The notes below the pieces were generated by a model. The model had not been told where the DNA came from and made no database searches. It saw only the letters and a list, made by a program, of their open reading frames with translations. The position numbers were made by a program, and so were the translations under genes. This document shows positions 11,513 through 21,427 of a DNA stretch of 64,000 bases, piece after piece. How positions within the stretch are numbered: position 1 is the stretch's first letter; every line of letters starts with the position of its first letter. The stretch is from Silene conica (lineage: Eukaryota; Streptophyta; Magnoliopsida; Caryophyllales; Caryophyllaceae), in NCBI GenBank assembly GCA_029255685.2, contig CM055311.2, positions 2,652,269 through 2,716,268 on the forward strand. The letters run 5' to 3'.

Positions 11513-12115
11513 TTCATCGCCATATTTCACATATGTCACCGTGATAAACCACCATCCGATGCTACCAGCCTACCACCCTCTCCAACTTCCATTACCACAA
11601 CCATTGTCCCAACCCAGACCACCCACGGACTTGCCCACCATTGGCGACCATGTTATTCCCACGCAACCCAACGCACATAATATCTCTTTTCACATAAATA
11701 GTATATTTTCTATATCTTATTCTCTCTAATTCTTATTAGTAATTTTTTCTAACCTCAACCATTAAAAAACAATTCCAGTCGGTTTTTTAAACAACCCCAA
11801 AGTTATTGCTTCATTAACGATAAATTAAACGTAACAACAGAGTTCGCGGACGCAGGATGGTGGCAACACATCCGACCAACTAGTTTTGTCAACAATCCTA
11901 GGTAAAACGTGAACTAAAGCATAAACAACCATTAAAAGATAATTCCAACCGTTTATTTTGGATTTGCATGACAGTCAAATTTATCAGAAAGACAGAAAGA
12001 CAATTGAATTGGGTGGTTCGTAGCGGTGGCGAATCTAGGGTGTATGAAATGCGGGCGAATATACTATAAAAATATAGTGTTGTTGCGACGGACTTTTTCG
12101 ACGGACACAAGTAGT
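11513..12115. other. Intronic spacer up to the Tat insertion
   Basis: No gene. Two similar stretches ('aaccattaaaa...aattcca') at about 11757 and 11930 suggest a small local duplication. The last 35 bp (GCGACGGAC repeated) resemble the CACTA subterminal motif found at 36897-41031. The final five bases, gtagt (12111-12115), are the left target duplication of the composite insertion. Confidence 0.5.
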
Positions 12116-12758
12116 TGTTACGCCCCAAAATTACCATTTTGTTAAGCTAACACGTGGCATCGTATGATTGGGCAAAGGATGAACATTGGATGCTAAAATC
12201 AAATAATATAAAGAAATGGGAAGTCAATGCAAAAAGAAGAGTGTGGAAGAAGGAGGCGCGCAGAGTAGTCGAGAAGAAGGAAAAAGCCAAAAGGAGCATT
12301 GCTCGAAGATTACCCCAAATGGCCAAGCATCTATCTTCCGTCAGAGAAAGCAAGTAGAAAGAAGGCCCAAAAGGAGAAAAAGGAGAAGAAGGATCCGTTG
12401 GATAAAAGTCCAATCCAACGGTCCATAGAACTAGGTTTTTATATATATTCAAGCATTTGTACATACAACACACACACAATTTACATACACAACATACTGA
12501 GCACATAAGAAACACTAAGAAAGTCATAGAAATACTTGTAATCCCATAACCTTCTGAAGGATAATTCTAGTGGAACTTGGAAGAAACCTTCTTCCCGCAG
12601 TTTTTCCCCAAGGGGCTTCCTGCGTCACCAAACCTCTCGTCTTTCATACTTCTCCTTGCTATTCTCCTAATTACCTACTTTGTCTAAATACGTCACTTAA
12701 CAAGTTTGGAATCACTATAACCTCCTAAAATAACGTTAGGTAAATTTTGACCTAAACA
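12116..12758 (+). repeat. Tat LTR, plus orientation (643 bp)
   Basis: Starts TGTTACGCC and ends CCTAAACA. By eye it is identical to the reverse complement of 24058-24700. A conserved inverted repeat (CCGTTGGAT and ATCCAACGG, about 12394-12420) lies just before a TATA-like TTTATATATAT (about 12436-12446), the probable retrotransposon promoter. Confidence 0.95.
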
Positions 12759-12761
12759 TTT

Positions 12762-12779
12762 TGGCGCCCACCGTGGGGC
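12762..12779 (+). promoter_or_regulatory. Tat primer-binding site (plus copy)
   Basis: TGGCGCCCACCGTGGGGC begins three bases after the LTR end. The same site is at 24054-24037 (minus) and 27912-27929 (plus). TGGCGCC sites are usual in the Tat/Athila branch. I do not assign the tRNA. Confidence 0.85.
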
Positions 12780-12829
12780 TGTAGTGATTATTCAACCTAA
12801 AAACACAAAATCCTGAAAATCTCTCAAAA

Positions 12830-14458
12830 ATGACAAACCCAGCTTCTCAAACAACCTCACAACCCATCCCGGTGGCAACAGAAACCTCTTCCAAATCCAC
12901 TGCGGTCAGCACTCCCACAGTGGTCAGTGTTCCCGTGGTCAGCGCTCCTACAGTGGTCAGTGCTCCAGTGGTCAGCACTCCCCTCGCTGTTAGCACTCCT
13001 CAGGCGCAATCAGGCGTCACCAACAGCGGCGCAGCGGCTAGCTTAAGCCCGGCGGATGCTCCCACCCCAGCCATGTGGAAGACAATGATGGAAGGGATAT
13101 TTACCCTCCACCAAGCAGTCGACGGCTTAAGGAAGGACAACCAAGAGCTCAGAAAGTTAGCAACGGCTCAGAATCAACCTCCACGCGTCAGCAGAAATCC
13201 AGGCGCAGAGGCAGGAATCCCAAGACCCCCAGAGAGCAGGGCGATTCCCAGCGAGATAGTCACCAGACTGGACCTCTCCGGGGTCGCACCTCCAGGAAGA
13301 ATCACTCCGACAGGCTTGGGTTACCTTTCCATCAACCTAGATTCACCGCCACCTCAAACGGGGGCCCCAGGTAACGAATCTGTAAGGCCACCTATTATCA
13401 CTAACCAACATGGTAATGCAGGACCTTTTTTCACCCCGACCTCAGTCTGGGCACAAGGGGAAGGGTCATCAGCAAGGCAACCACCTCCGCTGGGGGCTGG
13501 CTCATCGGGATATCCCATCCAGCAGACGCCGTCAATAGTGCACACCGTGCCGATGAATCATCAGGCACTCTGCCAGCCCATGGTCGGCCAGACACCAGGA
13601 GCACCAGGGTATGCACCACTCACCCATACCACCCCTTGGAATTTCGCTAACCCTCTTGCAGGACCGAATCCATGGGAGCACCAGTACAAGGAGCTGTGGG
13701 ATTTAGTCAGCCGCATCCCAGGAATGCCAAGGCCCCTGGAGAAAGCGGCCCCAGACAGCTACGCAGACTCGCCATTCACCCACAACATCGTCTCAGTAGA
13801 TGTACCCAAGGGATTCACTCCGCCAAACATGACCAGCTACGACGGAACAGCTGATCCGATAGACCACATCAACCAATACAAGCAGAAAATGATGGTGGTC
13901 ACGGCCTCAGGCTCCCTGAAAGAGGCGTGCATGTGTAAAGGATTCGGGTCCACTCTCTCAGGAGCCGCCCTTCAATGGTTCGTCACTCTACCCAACTCCA
14001 GCATGTCCAGCTTTGCAGATCTGGTGAACGCGTTCAACCAGCAGTTCGCCAGCAGCAGGCGGCCAGAGAAGCAGAGCAGCGATCTCTACGAGATCCAGCA
14101 AGGTGATGCAGAATCCACCAGAGACTACCTGGCCAGATTCAACAAGGAAATGGTGTCCATTCCCCATCGCGAGGAGAAAGCTGCCATCCACGCCTTTCGC
14201 TGGGGGCTACCCCAGGCCTCCGACCTATACAAGGAGCTCACCAAATGGCCATGCACGGCCTATGCTCAGGTTCAGCAAAAGGCGTTGGATGCCATCCGAC
14301 TGGAAGAGGATGCAGGGCCCAGGAGGATCAGTTGCGGCTCCGCATCTACCAGCAGGAAGGCACCAGCAGCAGACAGGCAGGAGAAATCCAAACCCTACAA
14401 CAGGCCGGTGCATAAAGTTTCTGGAGGGAAAAACTGGAAGAATGACCCAAATCTAAAA
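12830..14458 (+). pseudogene. Truncated Tat gag running into an inverted LTR
   Basis: ATG at 12830 opens a Gag frame equal to residues 1 to about 542 of the complete gag at 23986-21428. It has a proline/serine-rich N-terminus and the retrotransposon Gag core (LVNAFNQQFASS, GDAESTRDYLARFNKEM). At 14454 the gag sequence stops and the frame runs into a reverse-oriented LTR, giving 23 LTR-encoded residues and a stop at 14524. Zinc knuckle, protease and pol are missing. Compared with the complete copy there are replacements T/I, R/K, HR/QC and K/R, all in the half nearest the junction, so the two copies do not come from exactly the same template or have since diverged. Confidence 0.88.
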
Positions 14459-15101
14459 TGTTTAGGTCAAAATTTACCTAACGTTATTTTAGGAGGTTAT
14501 AGTGATTCCAAACTTGTTAAGTGACGTATTTAGACAAAGTAGGTAATTAGGAGAATAGCAAGGAGAAGTATGAAAGACGAGAGGTTTGGTGACGCAGGAA
14601 GCCCCTTGGGGAAAAACTGCGGGAAGAAGGTTTCTTCCAAGTTCCACTAGAATTATCCTTCAGAAGGTTATGAGATTACAAGTATTTCTATGACTTTCTT
14701 AGTGTTTCTTATGTGCTCAGTATGTTGTGTATGTAAATTGTGTGTGTGTTGTATGTACAAATGCTTGAATATATATAAAAACCTAGTTCTATGGACCGTT
14801 GGATTGGACTTTTATCCAACGGATCCTTCTTCTCCTTTTTCTCCTTTTGGGCCTTCTTTCTACTTGCTTTCTCTGACGGAAGATAGATGCTTGGCCATTT
14901 GGGGTAATCTTCGAGCAATGCTCCTTTTGGCTTTTTCCTTCTTCTCGACTACTCTGCGCGCCTCCTTCTTCCACACTCTTCTTTTTGCATTGACTTCCCA
15001 TTTCTTTATATTATTTGATTTTAGCATCCAATGTTCATCCTTTGCCCAATCATACGATGCCACGTGTTAGCTTAACAAAATGGTAATTTTGGGGCGTAAC
15101 A
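14459..15101 (-). repeat. 3' LTR of Tat element A
   Basis: It runs in reverse, with its U3 end (15101) next to the polypurine tract. Its U5 end (14459) is followed by TTTT on the minus strand and then by inverted gag. TTTT equals the bases between the LTR and the GGCGCC of the primer site, as expected for an untrimmed cDNA end. Confidence 0.95.
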
Positions 15102-15116
15102 TTAGCCCCCAGTTCT
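15102..15116 (-). promoter_or_regulatory. Polypurine tract of element A
   Basis: The minus strand reads GAACTGGGGGCTAA immediately before the LTR start TGTTACG. The same sequence precedes the 3' LTR of element B at 36793-36806. This is the expected plus-strand priming site. Confidence 0.7.
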
Positions 15117-15482
15117 TGCAGAAATTTATTTGTGCAAGAACTCCTGCAGATATCGGGCCCAGGATTTTAATTATGGACTTCTCGCAGAAACGTCGGGCAG
15201 GATGGGTACTTGATGTGACGTGCGTCAGTTTTGACAAATGCCCCTTTTAATACAAGCCAACCACCCGCCAACTGTCCCCCATTCAATTCGAATTTCGAAT
15301 TTCACCTCCCTTATTTAAACCTCCCTTTACCTTTACCATTTACCTTTCATCTTCTCCCCTTTTTACCTTCTCTCCTTCTCTCTCTTAACTTCTCCAACTT
15401 CCCACCCCGCCTATCCGTCTTTCGTCTTCTTCCTTCGCCAAGGTACGGTTTCCTCGCGCTCTTATTTTTTCTCACACTTTTA

Positions 15483-17403
15483 ATGGCTTCGAACACCTTC
15501 TCTGAACGTCCCCTGCTACACAACAAATACCGCGCTGATTCATGCTTTACTTTGATAGAACCATCCACAGTTAGAGACTTTTTTCCTTTTGACGAAAGTG
15601 TCGACATGATCGTACCCCGCCCTGGGCAAGCGCCTGACGCGCATTGTCCGGGATGGACTACCTTTTATGTATACCCGTTTTCTTTAGGCTTATCTTTCCC
15701 GTTTCCCCCCTTGGTGCAAGAATTCCTTCGCCACTCCAAGCTGCCCCTTTGGCAAATAAATCCTCATGCTTGGAGGATTCTCCTATCCCTTTCTATGATA
15801 AGCGGCCGTCACTCTATTGACATTTCTTTGGGGGATCTAGCCCATTTCTATGCGATTCGGAGCCTGGGTGATGCTCAGTACACCCTCCGAGCTCGCTCTA
15901 AGATTGACCTCCCCATCATTCTTCCGAAAAAGGCTAAGGATGCCGGATGGTCCACTCAGTTTATTTATGTACGAGTGGACTCGCTCCCTGTGCCCGCTGA
16001 CTACATCTTCCAAGACCCAGTTGTTGATAGCAAAGGTACTGGCAGTTTCCTCCTTCTGTCTTTCGTTCTCGTTACTGCTCACGCCCTTACACTTTTTCCT
16101 GTGCAGTTGTGAAAGATCCGATTCCTTCGCCCAACATCACCGAGACCTACAATAAGCTTTTTGGACTGGACCCTGATTTCCGCTGCTTCAATACTCTATT
16201 CGCCCAAGAGGAGCCTTCGGAGATGTCTGCCAGTTCATCCCAGACGAGGAAAACGGCCGCAGAGTTGCTTGCTGATCGTAGGAAAATGATGCTGGTCTCA
16301 TCTGTCAAGCCTCTAGCGAAGAGGAAGCTGGCTCCAGGAGAGCCCCTGCCTGTCGCCAAGAAGGCCACTATGCCTGCTCCTGCAGAATCGTCTCCTTCCG
16401 TCACCCCCTTTTGCCCTCCTCCTCCGGCAGTTTCCTCCAGGACGCGTCACCGGGCTCTCACCTCCACTGCTTTGGCCGACAGGTCTGCTGCTCCCGTCAT
16501 TGAAGACTTGAGCGAGGATGTCATCCGCTTGCCGGAGGGCTTCAGCTGTCAGCTGGAGGAAGATCCCTGGCCTGCCATGGGTCGTCTGCTGACCCCTGGC
16601 TCCAAGGCGCTGCTGGAGAATCAGCCTGCCGTGCCCTTGTGGCGGCAGGCAGCGGAGGATATCTTTTCGGTGGGTTTTCTCCTTTCTTTTTCCTTTGTTT
16701 CTGGTGGTACCCATGCTTTTACCTTTGGTAATTAAAGTGTTCCCCTGAATTTCTCCCTCAGGGCTTTCAAAAAATATTGATGGGGTGCAGTAAGGCGGAG
16801 GCCATATCCCAGGAGATGAAGACTATGCAGGCCGGGCTGGAGGCTGAGAGGGGGATCAGGACGCGGAAGTCTGAGGAGCTGACAAGGGTTCAGGCAAGGG
16901 TGAAGGAGCTGGAGGATGCCCTGGCGGAGCAGGGTAGGAAGAGGGACGAGGCTTTAGCTGAGAAAGATCAGGCCTTAACTGAGAAGGACCAGGCCCTAGC
17001 TGAGAGGGATGCGCGTCTGAGGGCCATGGTGATCAAAAAGAAGAGCCTGTCCAAGTTGCTGTATGACATGGCTACTTTCTCTGCTCTGGAAACAAGGATA
17101 GCCTGCATGGAGGAGTTCGGGGCCGGGGAGCATACCAAGTGGAGTTTGGAGGATGAGAAGAAGCTCATGGAGCAGATGTTTCCCGTTCATCCTGTGCTCC
17201 CGGACTTTTCTGACCTCAACCCCGACGGATCCCTCCGCTCTCCGATTCCTGGCTCCCCCGAGGTTCAGAGCGCTCCTCCGGGATCTCCTGCTCCAGTTGG
17301 CGTCTTTCAGGATCAGCTTGTTGATGTTGCTGCGGAGGCTGGCTCCTCTTCTACTCGTCATTCTGGCGATGAGCAGGTTGTGGAGGGAGCCGCTGATGTC
17401 TAA
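15483..17403 (+). CDS. Tat antisense accessory gene ('putative gypsy type transposon' family), three exons, open
   Basis: Spliced model: exons 15483-16035, 16107-16669 and 16762-17403, with canonical GT/AG borders (AAAG|GTACT, GTGCAG|TT, TTCG|GTGGG, CCTCAG|GG) and consistent phases, giving 585 residues. The start MASNTFSERP is used because element B has the same residues there; the frame is also open upstream to 15231 but without an ATG. The N-terminal half (FFPFDESVDMIV, HCPGWTTFYVYPFSLGLSFPFP, EFLRHSKL) matches the plant family often named 'putative gypsy type transposon' (PF04195). A low-complexity middle follows, then a charged coiled coil (about 390-460) with repeated AEKDQALTEKDQ. It is transcribed towards pol. 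A TATA-like TATTTAAAC lies near 15311. Its function is unknown in the family. Confidence 0.8.
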
Positions 17404-18094
17404 TTTCTGCGCCCTTAGTGGCATTTAGGTTTAGTCGTTTTTACGCTTGTTTTGCTGGTTGGGCTGGTGCCCTGAACATTTCTGTGCCATGGGCCCTGCG
17501 TGGCGGGCCTTTATTTGTTTTTGCTTTTCCTTGGCACATTTGAACTCTTTTCTGGGCGGTCCCAGGGATTTTCGGCAGCCGTTTGTGCTGCCTTTTTAAG
17601 TATGCGTCTGTGGACGCTTTTTATGCTTTGTGTGTTTCTTCTTTTTTTTTTTTTTTTTTTTTTTGTTTGCGCATGCTCGTGTATTTTTTGGCCACGTGTG
17701 GGTGCTGGCTTCAGGGTATACCCATCTCAGTCAGAGGCTGCCAGGCTTTCGTGAGTGCTAGGTATCGTGGGCGACAGTGTCCCAGTTGCCTGTACTTCGC
17801 CATACTCACGCAATGTTTCGTATTTTGAGTGAGGTTTGACTCAAGCTCATTTTTCTAGTGACAACGTATCGCAAATATTTATGATAAAAAATACCTCAAG
17901 TACATTCTCATTGATTACCAAATTGGTTGATGTTTTTCAAATAACTCCCTCAGGATGGCTGGATCCTGGGGGTGGTACATTTGTGCATGACTTAAAATAT
18001 GAAATGTTTAAACATAGAATAAGTAAGTAAATACCCTAGGATTAGGATGTGGATCCTGGGCGCAGATTCTGAAAGAACATCTCGGTACGCCTCC
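17404..18094. other. Convergent 3' region between the accessory gene and pol of element A
   Basis: About 690 bp without a coding region of its own, containing a T tract at about 17642-17664. Transcripts of pol (minus) and the accessory gene (plus) would run into each other here. The corresponding region of B is 33856-34517. Confidence 0.6.
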
Positions 18095-21000
18095 TTATAC
18101 GTGATACTTCTTTAGGTGAAGGATATTCCAAGGTCTGGGCACCATTTTCCCTTCCATATCCATCAACCTGTAGGACCCGCTTCCCGTTGTGCTTTCCACC
18201 TGATAAGGCCCCTCCCAATTGTAGGCAAACTTTCCGGCGCTTGTATTCTTTGTGTTTTGGAATACTTTTCTGAGGACTATGTCTCCTACCTGGAGGGTCC
18301 TGATCTTCACGTTCTTGTTGTAACTTCGTGCCACCATTTGTTTATAGGCGGCCATTCTGATGGCAGCGCTGGTTCTGAGCTCATCTACCGTGTCTAGGCT
18401 GCTAGCCATTTCTGCTTGATTGCGCTCTTCTGTTAGGCAGCCGTATCTCTGTGTTGGTACTTTCACCTCTGCTGGGATGACAGCTTCTGCTCCGAACACT
18501 AGGCTGAAGGGGGTTTGACCCGTCGCTGTCTTTGGAGTGGTTCTGTCAGACCAGAGAACCAAGGGCAACTCGTCTGCCCACTTTCCTCCAGCTTCCTCCA
18601 GTCTCCTTTTCATGTTGTCCATAACTATCCTGTTGCTGGATTCTGCCTGGCCATTCGTCTGTGGGTACCTGGGAGCAGCTTTTAGTAGGGTGATATTCCA
18701 ACTAGCACAAAATGCTTCGGTTTTGTTAGATATAAACTGTGAGCCGTTGTCGCATACTATTTCAGAGGGTATACCGAATCTGCAGATTATGTTTCGTTTA
18801 AGGAAAGATATCACCTGATTTTCTGTGACCTGGGGGAAGGCCTCTGCTTCTATCCACTTGGAGAAGTAGTCTGTTAATGCGAGCATGTAGGTTCTGTTCC
18901 CAGGTGCTCTGGGCAGCGGTCCTACTATGTCCATTCCCCATTTCATGAAAGGCCAGGGCGATATGATTGGATGCAAAGGTTCAGCGGGCTGATGCGTGAC
19001 AGGAGCGTGTTTCTGGCAGGCTTCGCATTTCTTGGCTAGCTCTACTGCGTCCCTTCGTATCGTCGGCCAGAAGTATCCCATTCTGATTGCTTTGTTGGAT
19101 AAGCTCTTGCCCCCTGCATGATTTCCGCAGTCTACGCTGTGGAGATCGTGCAAGACTGTCTGTGCCTCTCTGTCGCCCAGACACCTTAGGTAGGGTCCTG
19201 CGAGCGATTTCCTGAACAGCACACCATCTATTAGTATGAATCTGGAAGCTTTCATTTTGAATCCCCTTACCTCTTTTTTGTCAGCTGGTAGGGTTCCGTC
19301 TGTCAGCCATTTCTGGTAGGGTGACCTCCAATCCTCTGGCTGCTCCGCGGTGTTGCTGAGGACGCCCAATCCTGCCTCCCATTGGGTGCTGGAGTTTTCA
19401 ACTTCTCGGTCTTCCTGGGAAGTTGAGGGTTCCAGCACGTGGGTGAAGGGGATTGAGGAGATGTCTCCGGGCTTGAATGTTGCCCCCAGGTTAGCCAGCG
19501 CGTCTGCTTCTGCGTTCTGCTCCCTGGGGATTTGCTCTATTTTGAAGGTGATGAACCTTGCCTGTCTGTCTTTGACTACTTCCAGGTATGCTGCCATCCT
19601 GGGGTCTTTGGTTTCGTACTCACCGTTGATATGATTTACTATGAGCTGCGAGTCACTGAACGCCTGCAGGTACCTGACCTTGAGGTCCAGGGCCAGTTGG
19701 AGTCCCTGGATCAAGGCCTCGTATTCTGCTACATTGTTGGTTGCTGGAAACTCGCATCGTACTGCCTGCACGATCATATCTCCCTGAGGCGACCTGAGTA
19801 CCATTCCTACCCCCGCTCCTCTGCTGTTAGAGGCTCCGTCCACATGCAGCGTCCAACAGTTTTCCTCAGAGTCCATTTCTGGGGGCAGGATTTCTTTGGC
19901 TGCTTCCTTTTCCATACCTGGGCTGAAATCAGAGACAAAGTCTGCAAGGGCTTGCGATTTTATCGCGGTCCTTGTTTCAAATTTTAGGTCGTAGCCGCTC
20001 AGGTGGACTGACCATTTGGACATTCTTCTAGAAAGTTCTGGTTTACTCAATATGGGTCTCAGGGGGTAGCTAGTTAAGACGGATATAGAGTGAGACTCGA
20101 AGTAAGGTCTCAGTTTGTACGAAGCTGTAACTAAAGCAAGGACGAGTTTTTCAGGAGCAGTGTACCTGGTCTCTGCAGGTAGCAGAGACTTACTGATGTA
20201 GTAGACTGGATGCTGGGTCCCTTCGTGCTCTCGCACCAGTACCGCACTTACTGCTACCTCGGTTACTGACAGGTATAAGTACAACGGCTCCCCCTGCTCT
20301 GGTTTGGATAGGAGTGGTGGGGAGCTGAGGTACTTCTTCAGATCTGTGAACGCCTGCTCGTGCTCCTCTGTCCACTCAAATCTCTTGCTTTTCCGTAGTA
20401 TGTCATAAAACAATCGGCATCTGTCGGAGGATCTGGAGATGAACCTATTCAAGGCTGCCACCCTGCCGGTCAATTTCTGCACATCTTTTGGCTTCTGGGG
20501 GGACTCCAGTTGCAGGAGCGCTTTGATCTGCTCACTGCTTGCCTCGATTCCCCTTTGCGTGACCATATACCCCAGGAACTTCCCGCTGGAGACTCCGAAC
20601 GTGCATTTGGAGGGATTCAGCTTCATCTGGTACTTCCTCAGGATGCTGAAGGTTTCTTCTAGATGCTTGGTGTGTTGGCTGGCTGCTTTGGACTTGACAA
20701 CCATGTCGTCTATGTAGACTTCCATGGTTTTGCCAATTTGTTCTTTGAACATCATGTTCACCAGCCTTTGATATGTCGATCCTGCATTTTTTAAACCGAA
20801 TGGCATAACGTTATAACAGTAGATACCTCTTTCAGACCTGAATGCCGTCTTTTCTTGGTCTTCCGGATGCATTTTGATCTGGTTGTATCCGCTCCAGGCG
20901 TCCAGGAATGTGAGCATTTCATGGCCTGCGGTTGCATCCACCATTGCATCTATGTGCGGTAGAGGGAACGGGTCTTTAGGGCACGCCTTGTTGAGGTCGG

Positions 21001-21427
21001 TGAAGTCCACACACACCCTCCACTTTCCGTTCTTTTTGGGGACCACTACCACGTTGGATAGCCATTCCGGGTAGGTTACTTCCCTTATCTTCCCTGCGGC
21101 CAGGAGGTCGTCCACCTCCTGGTTTATCACCTGGTTTCTTTCTGCGGCAAACTTTCTTCTCTTTTGCTGGACCGGCTTGTAGCCGGGGCTCACACTCAAC
21201 CTGTGTGAAATTACATTTGGGTCTATCCCCACCATGTCCTCGTGGGACCATGCAAAGCAGTCGATGTTAGCTTTTAACAAATTTAATAGTTCTGAGCGAA
21301 CGGTACCTGTGCACTCTGCTCCCACCAGTACCTTCCTCTCTGGGTGCAGCGGGTCCAGGGGAATTTCCTCTACCTCCACTTGGGGAGGCTCTTCGTAGGT
21401 TCCCCTGACCTGCTTTGCCTGTGATTG
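18095..21427 (-). CDS. Tat Pol (RT, RNase H, archaeal-type RNase H, integrase), element A
   Basis: It continues the gag-protease frame after a TAG at 21428-21430 and is open to 18095. Reverse transcriptase: [39 protein letters not shown] and the catalytic YIDDMVVKS. The first RNase H follows (about [18 protein letters not shown]). A second, archaeal-type RNase H carries [30 protein letters not shown] and NAEADALANLG. Integrase: HHCC zinc motif ending CEACQKH, then MDIVGPLPRAPGNRTYML, CDNGSQF and YPQTNGQAE with the catalytic D, D, E. The first ATG after the stop is about 65 codons downstream (21235), so Pol would need readthrough of the UAG or is dead. No internal stop or frameshift is seen. 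Confidence 0.93.
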   Translation of the reverse strand, partial: QSQAKQVRGTYEEPPQVEVEEIPLDPLHPERKVLVGAECTGTVRSELLNLLKANIDCFAWSHEDMVGIDPNVISHRLSVSPGYKPVQQKRRKFAAERNQVINQEVDDLLAAGKIREVTYPEWLSNVVVVPKKNGKWRVCVDFTDLNKACPKDPFPLPHIDAMVDATAGHEMLTFLDAWSGYNQIKMHPEDQEKTAFRSERGIYCYNVMPFGLKNAGSTYQRLVNMMFKEQIGKTMEVYIDDMVVKSKAASQHTKHLEETFSILRKYQMKLNPSKCTFGVSSGKFLGYMVTQRGIEASSEQIKALLQLESPQKPKDVQKLTGRVAALNRFISRSSDRCRLFYDILRKSKRFEWTEEHEQAFTDLKKYLSSPPLLSKPEQGEPLYLYLSVTEVAVSAVLVREHEGTQHPVYYISKSLLPAETRYTAPEKLVLALVTASYKLRPYFESHSISVLTSYPLRPILSKPELSRRMSKWSVHLSGYDLKFETRTAIKSQALADFVSDFSPGMEKEAAKEILPPEMDSEENCWTLHVDGASNSRGAGVGMVLRSPQGDMIVQAVRCEFPATNNVAEYEALIQGLQLALDLKVRYLQAFSDSQLIVNHINGEYETKDPRMAAYLEVVKDRQARFITFKIEQIPREQNAEADALANLGATFKPGDISSIPFTHVLEPSTSQEDREVENSSTQWEAGLGVLSNTAEQPEDWRSPYQKWLTDGTLPADKKEVRGFKMKASRFILIDGVLFRKSLAGPYLRCLGDREAQTVLHDLHSVDCGNHAGGKSLSNKAIRMGYFWPTIRRDAVELAKKCEACQKHAPVTHQPAEPLHPIISPWPFMKWGMDIVGPLPRAPGNRTYMLALTDYFSKWIEAEAFPQVTENQVISFLKRNIICRFGIPSEIVCDNGSQFISNKTEAFCASWNITLLKAAPRYPQTNGQAESSNRIVMDNMKRRLEEAGGKWADELPLVLWSDRTTPKTATGQTPFSLVFGAEAVIPAEVKVPTQRYGCLTEERNQAEMASSLDTVDELRTSAAIRMAAYKQMVARSYNKNVKIRTLQVGDIVLRKVFQNTKNTSAGKFAYNWEGPYQVESTTGSGSYRLMDMEGKMVPRPWNILHLKKYHV

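Noticed and set aside
12147..12527. A 126-residue hydrophobic frame (also at 14690-15070 and 24289-24669)
   Set aside because: It is the antisense translation of the Tat LTR and is present in all three LTR copies. No domain is recognisable.
15231..15482. N-terminal extension of the antisense accessory gene
   Set aside because: The frame is open but has no ATG before 15483, and element B supports the MASNTF start.
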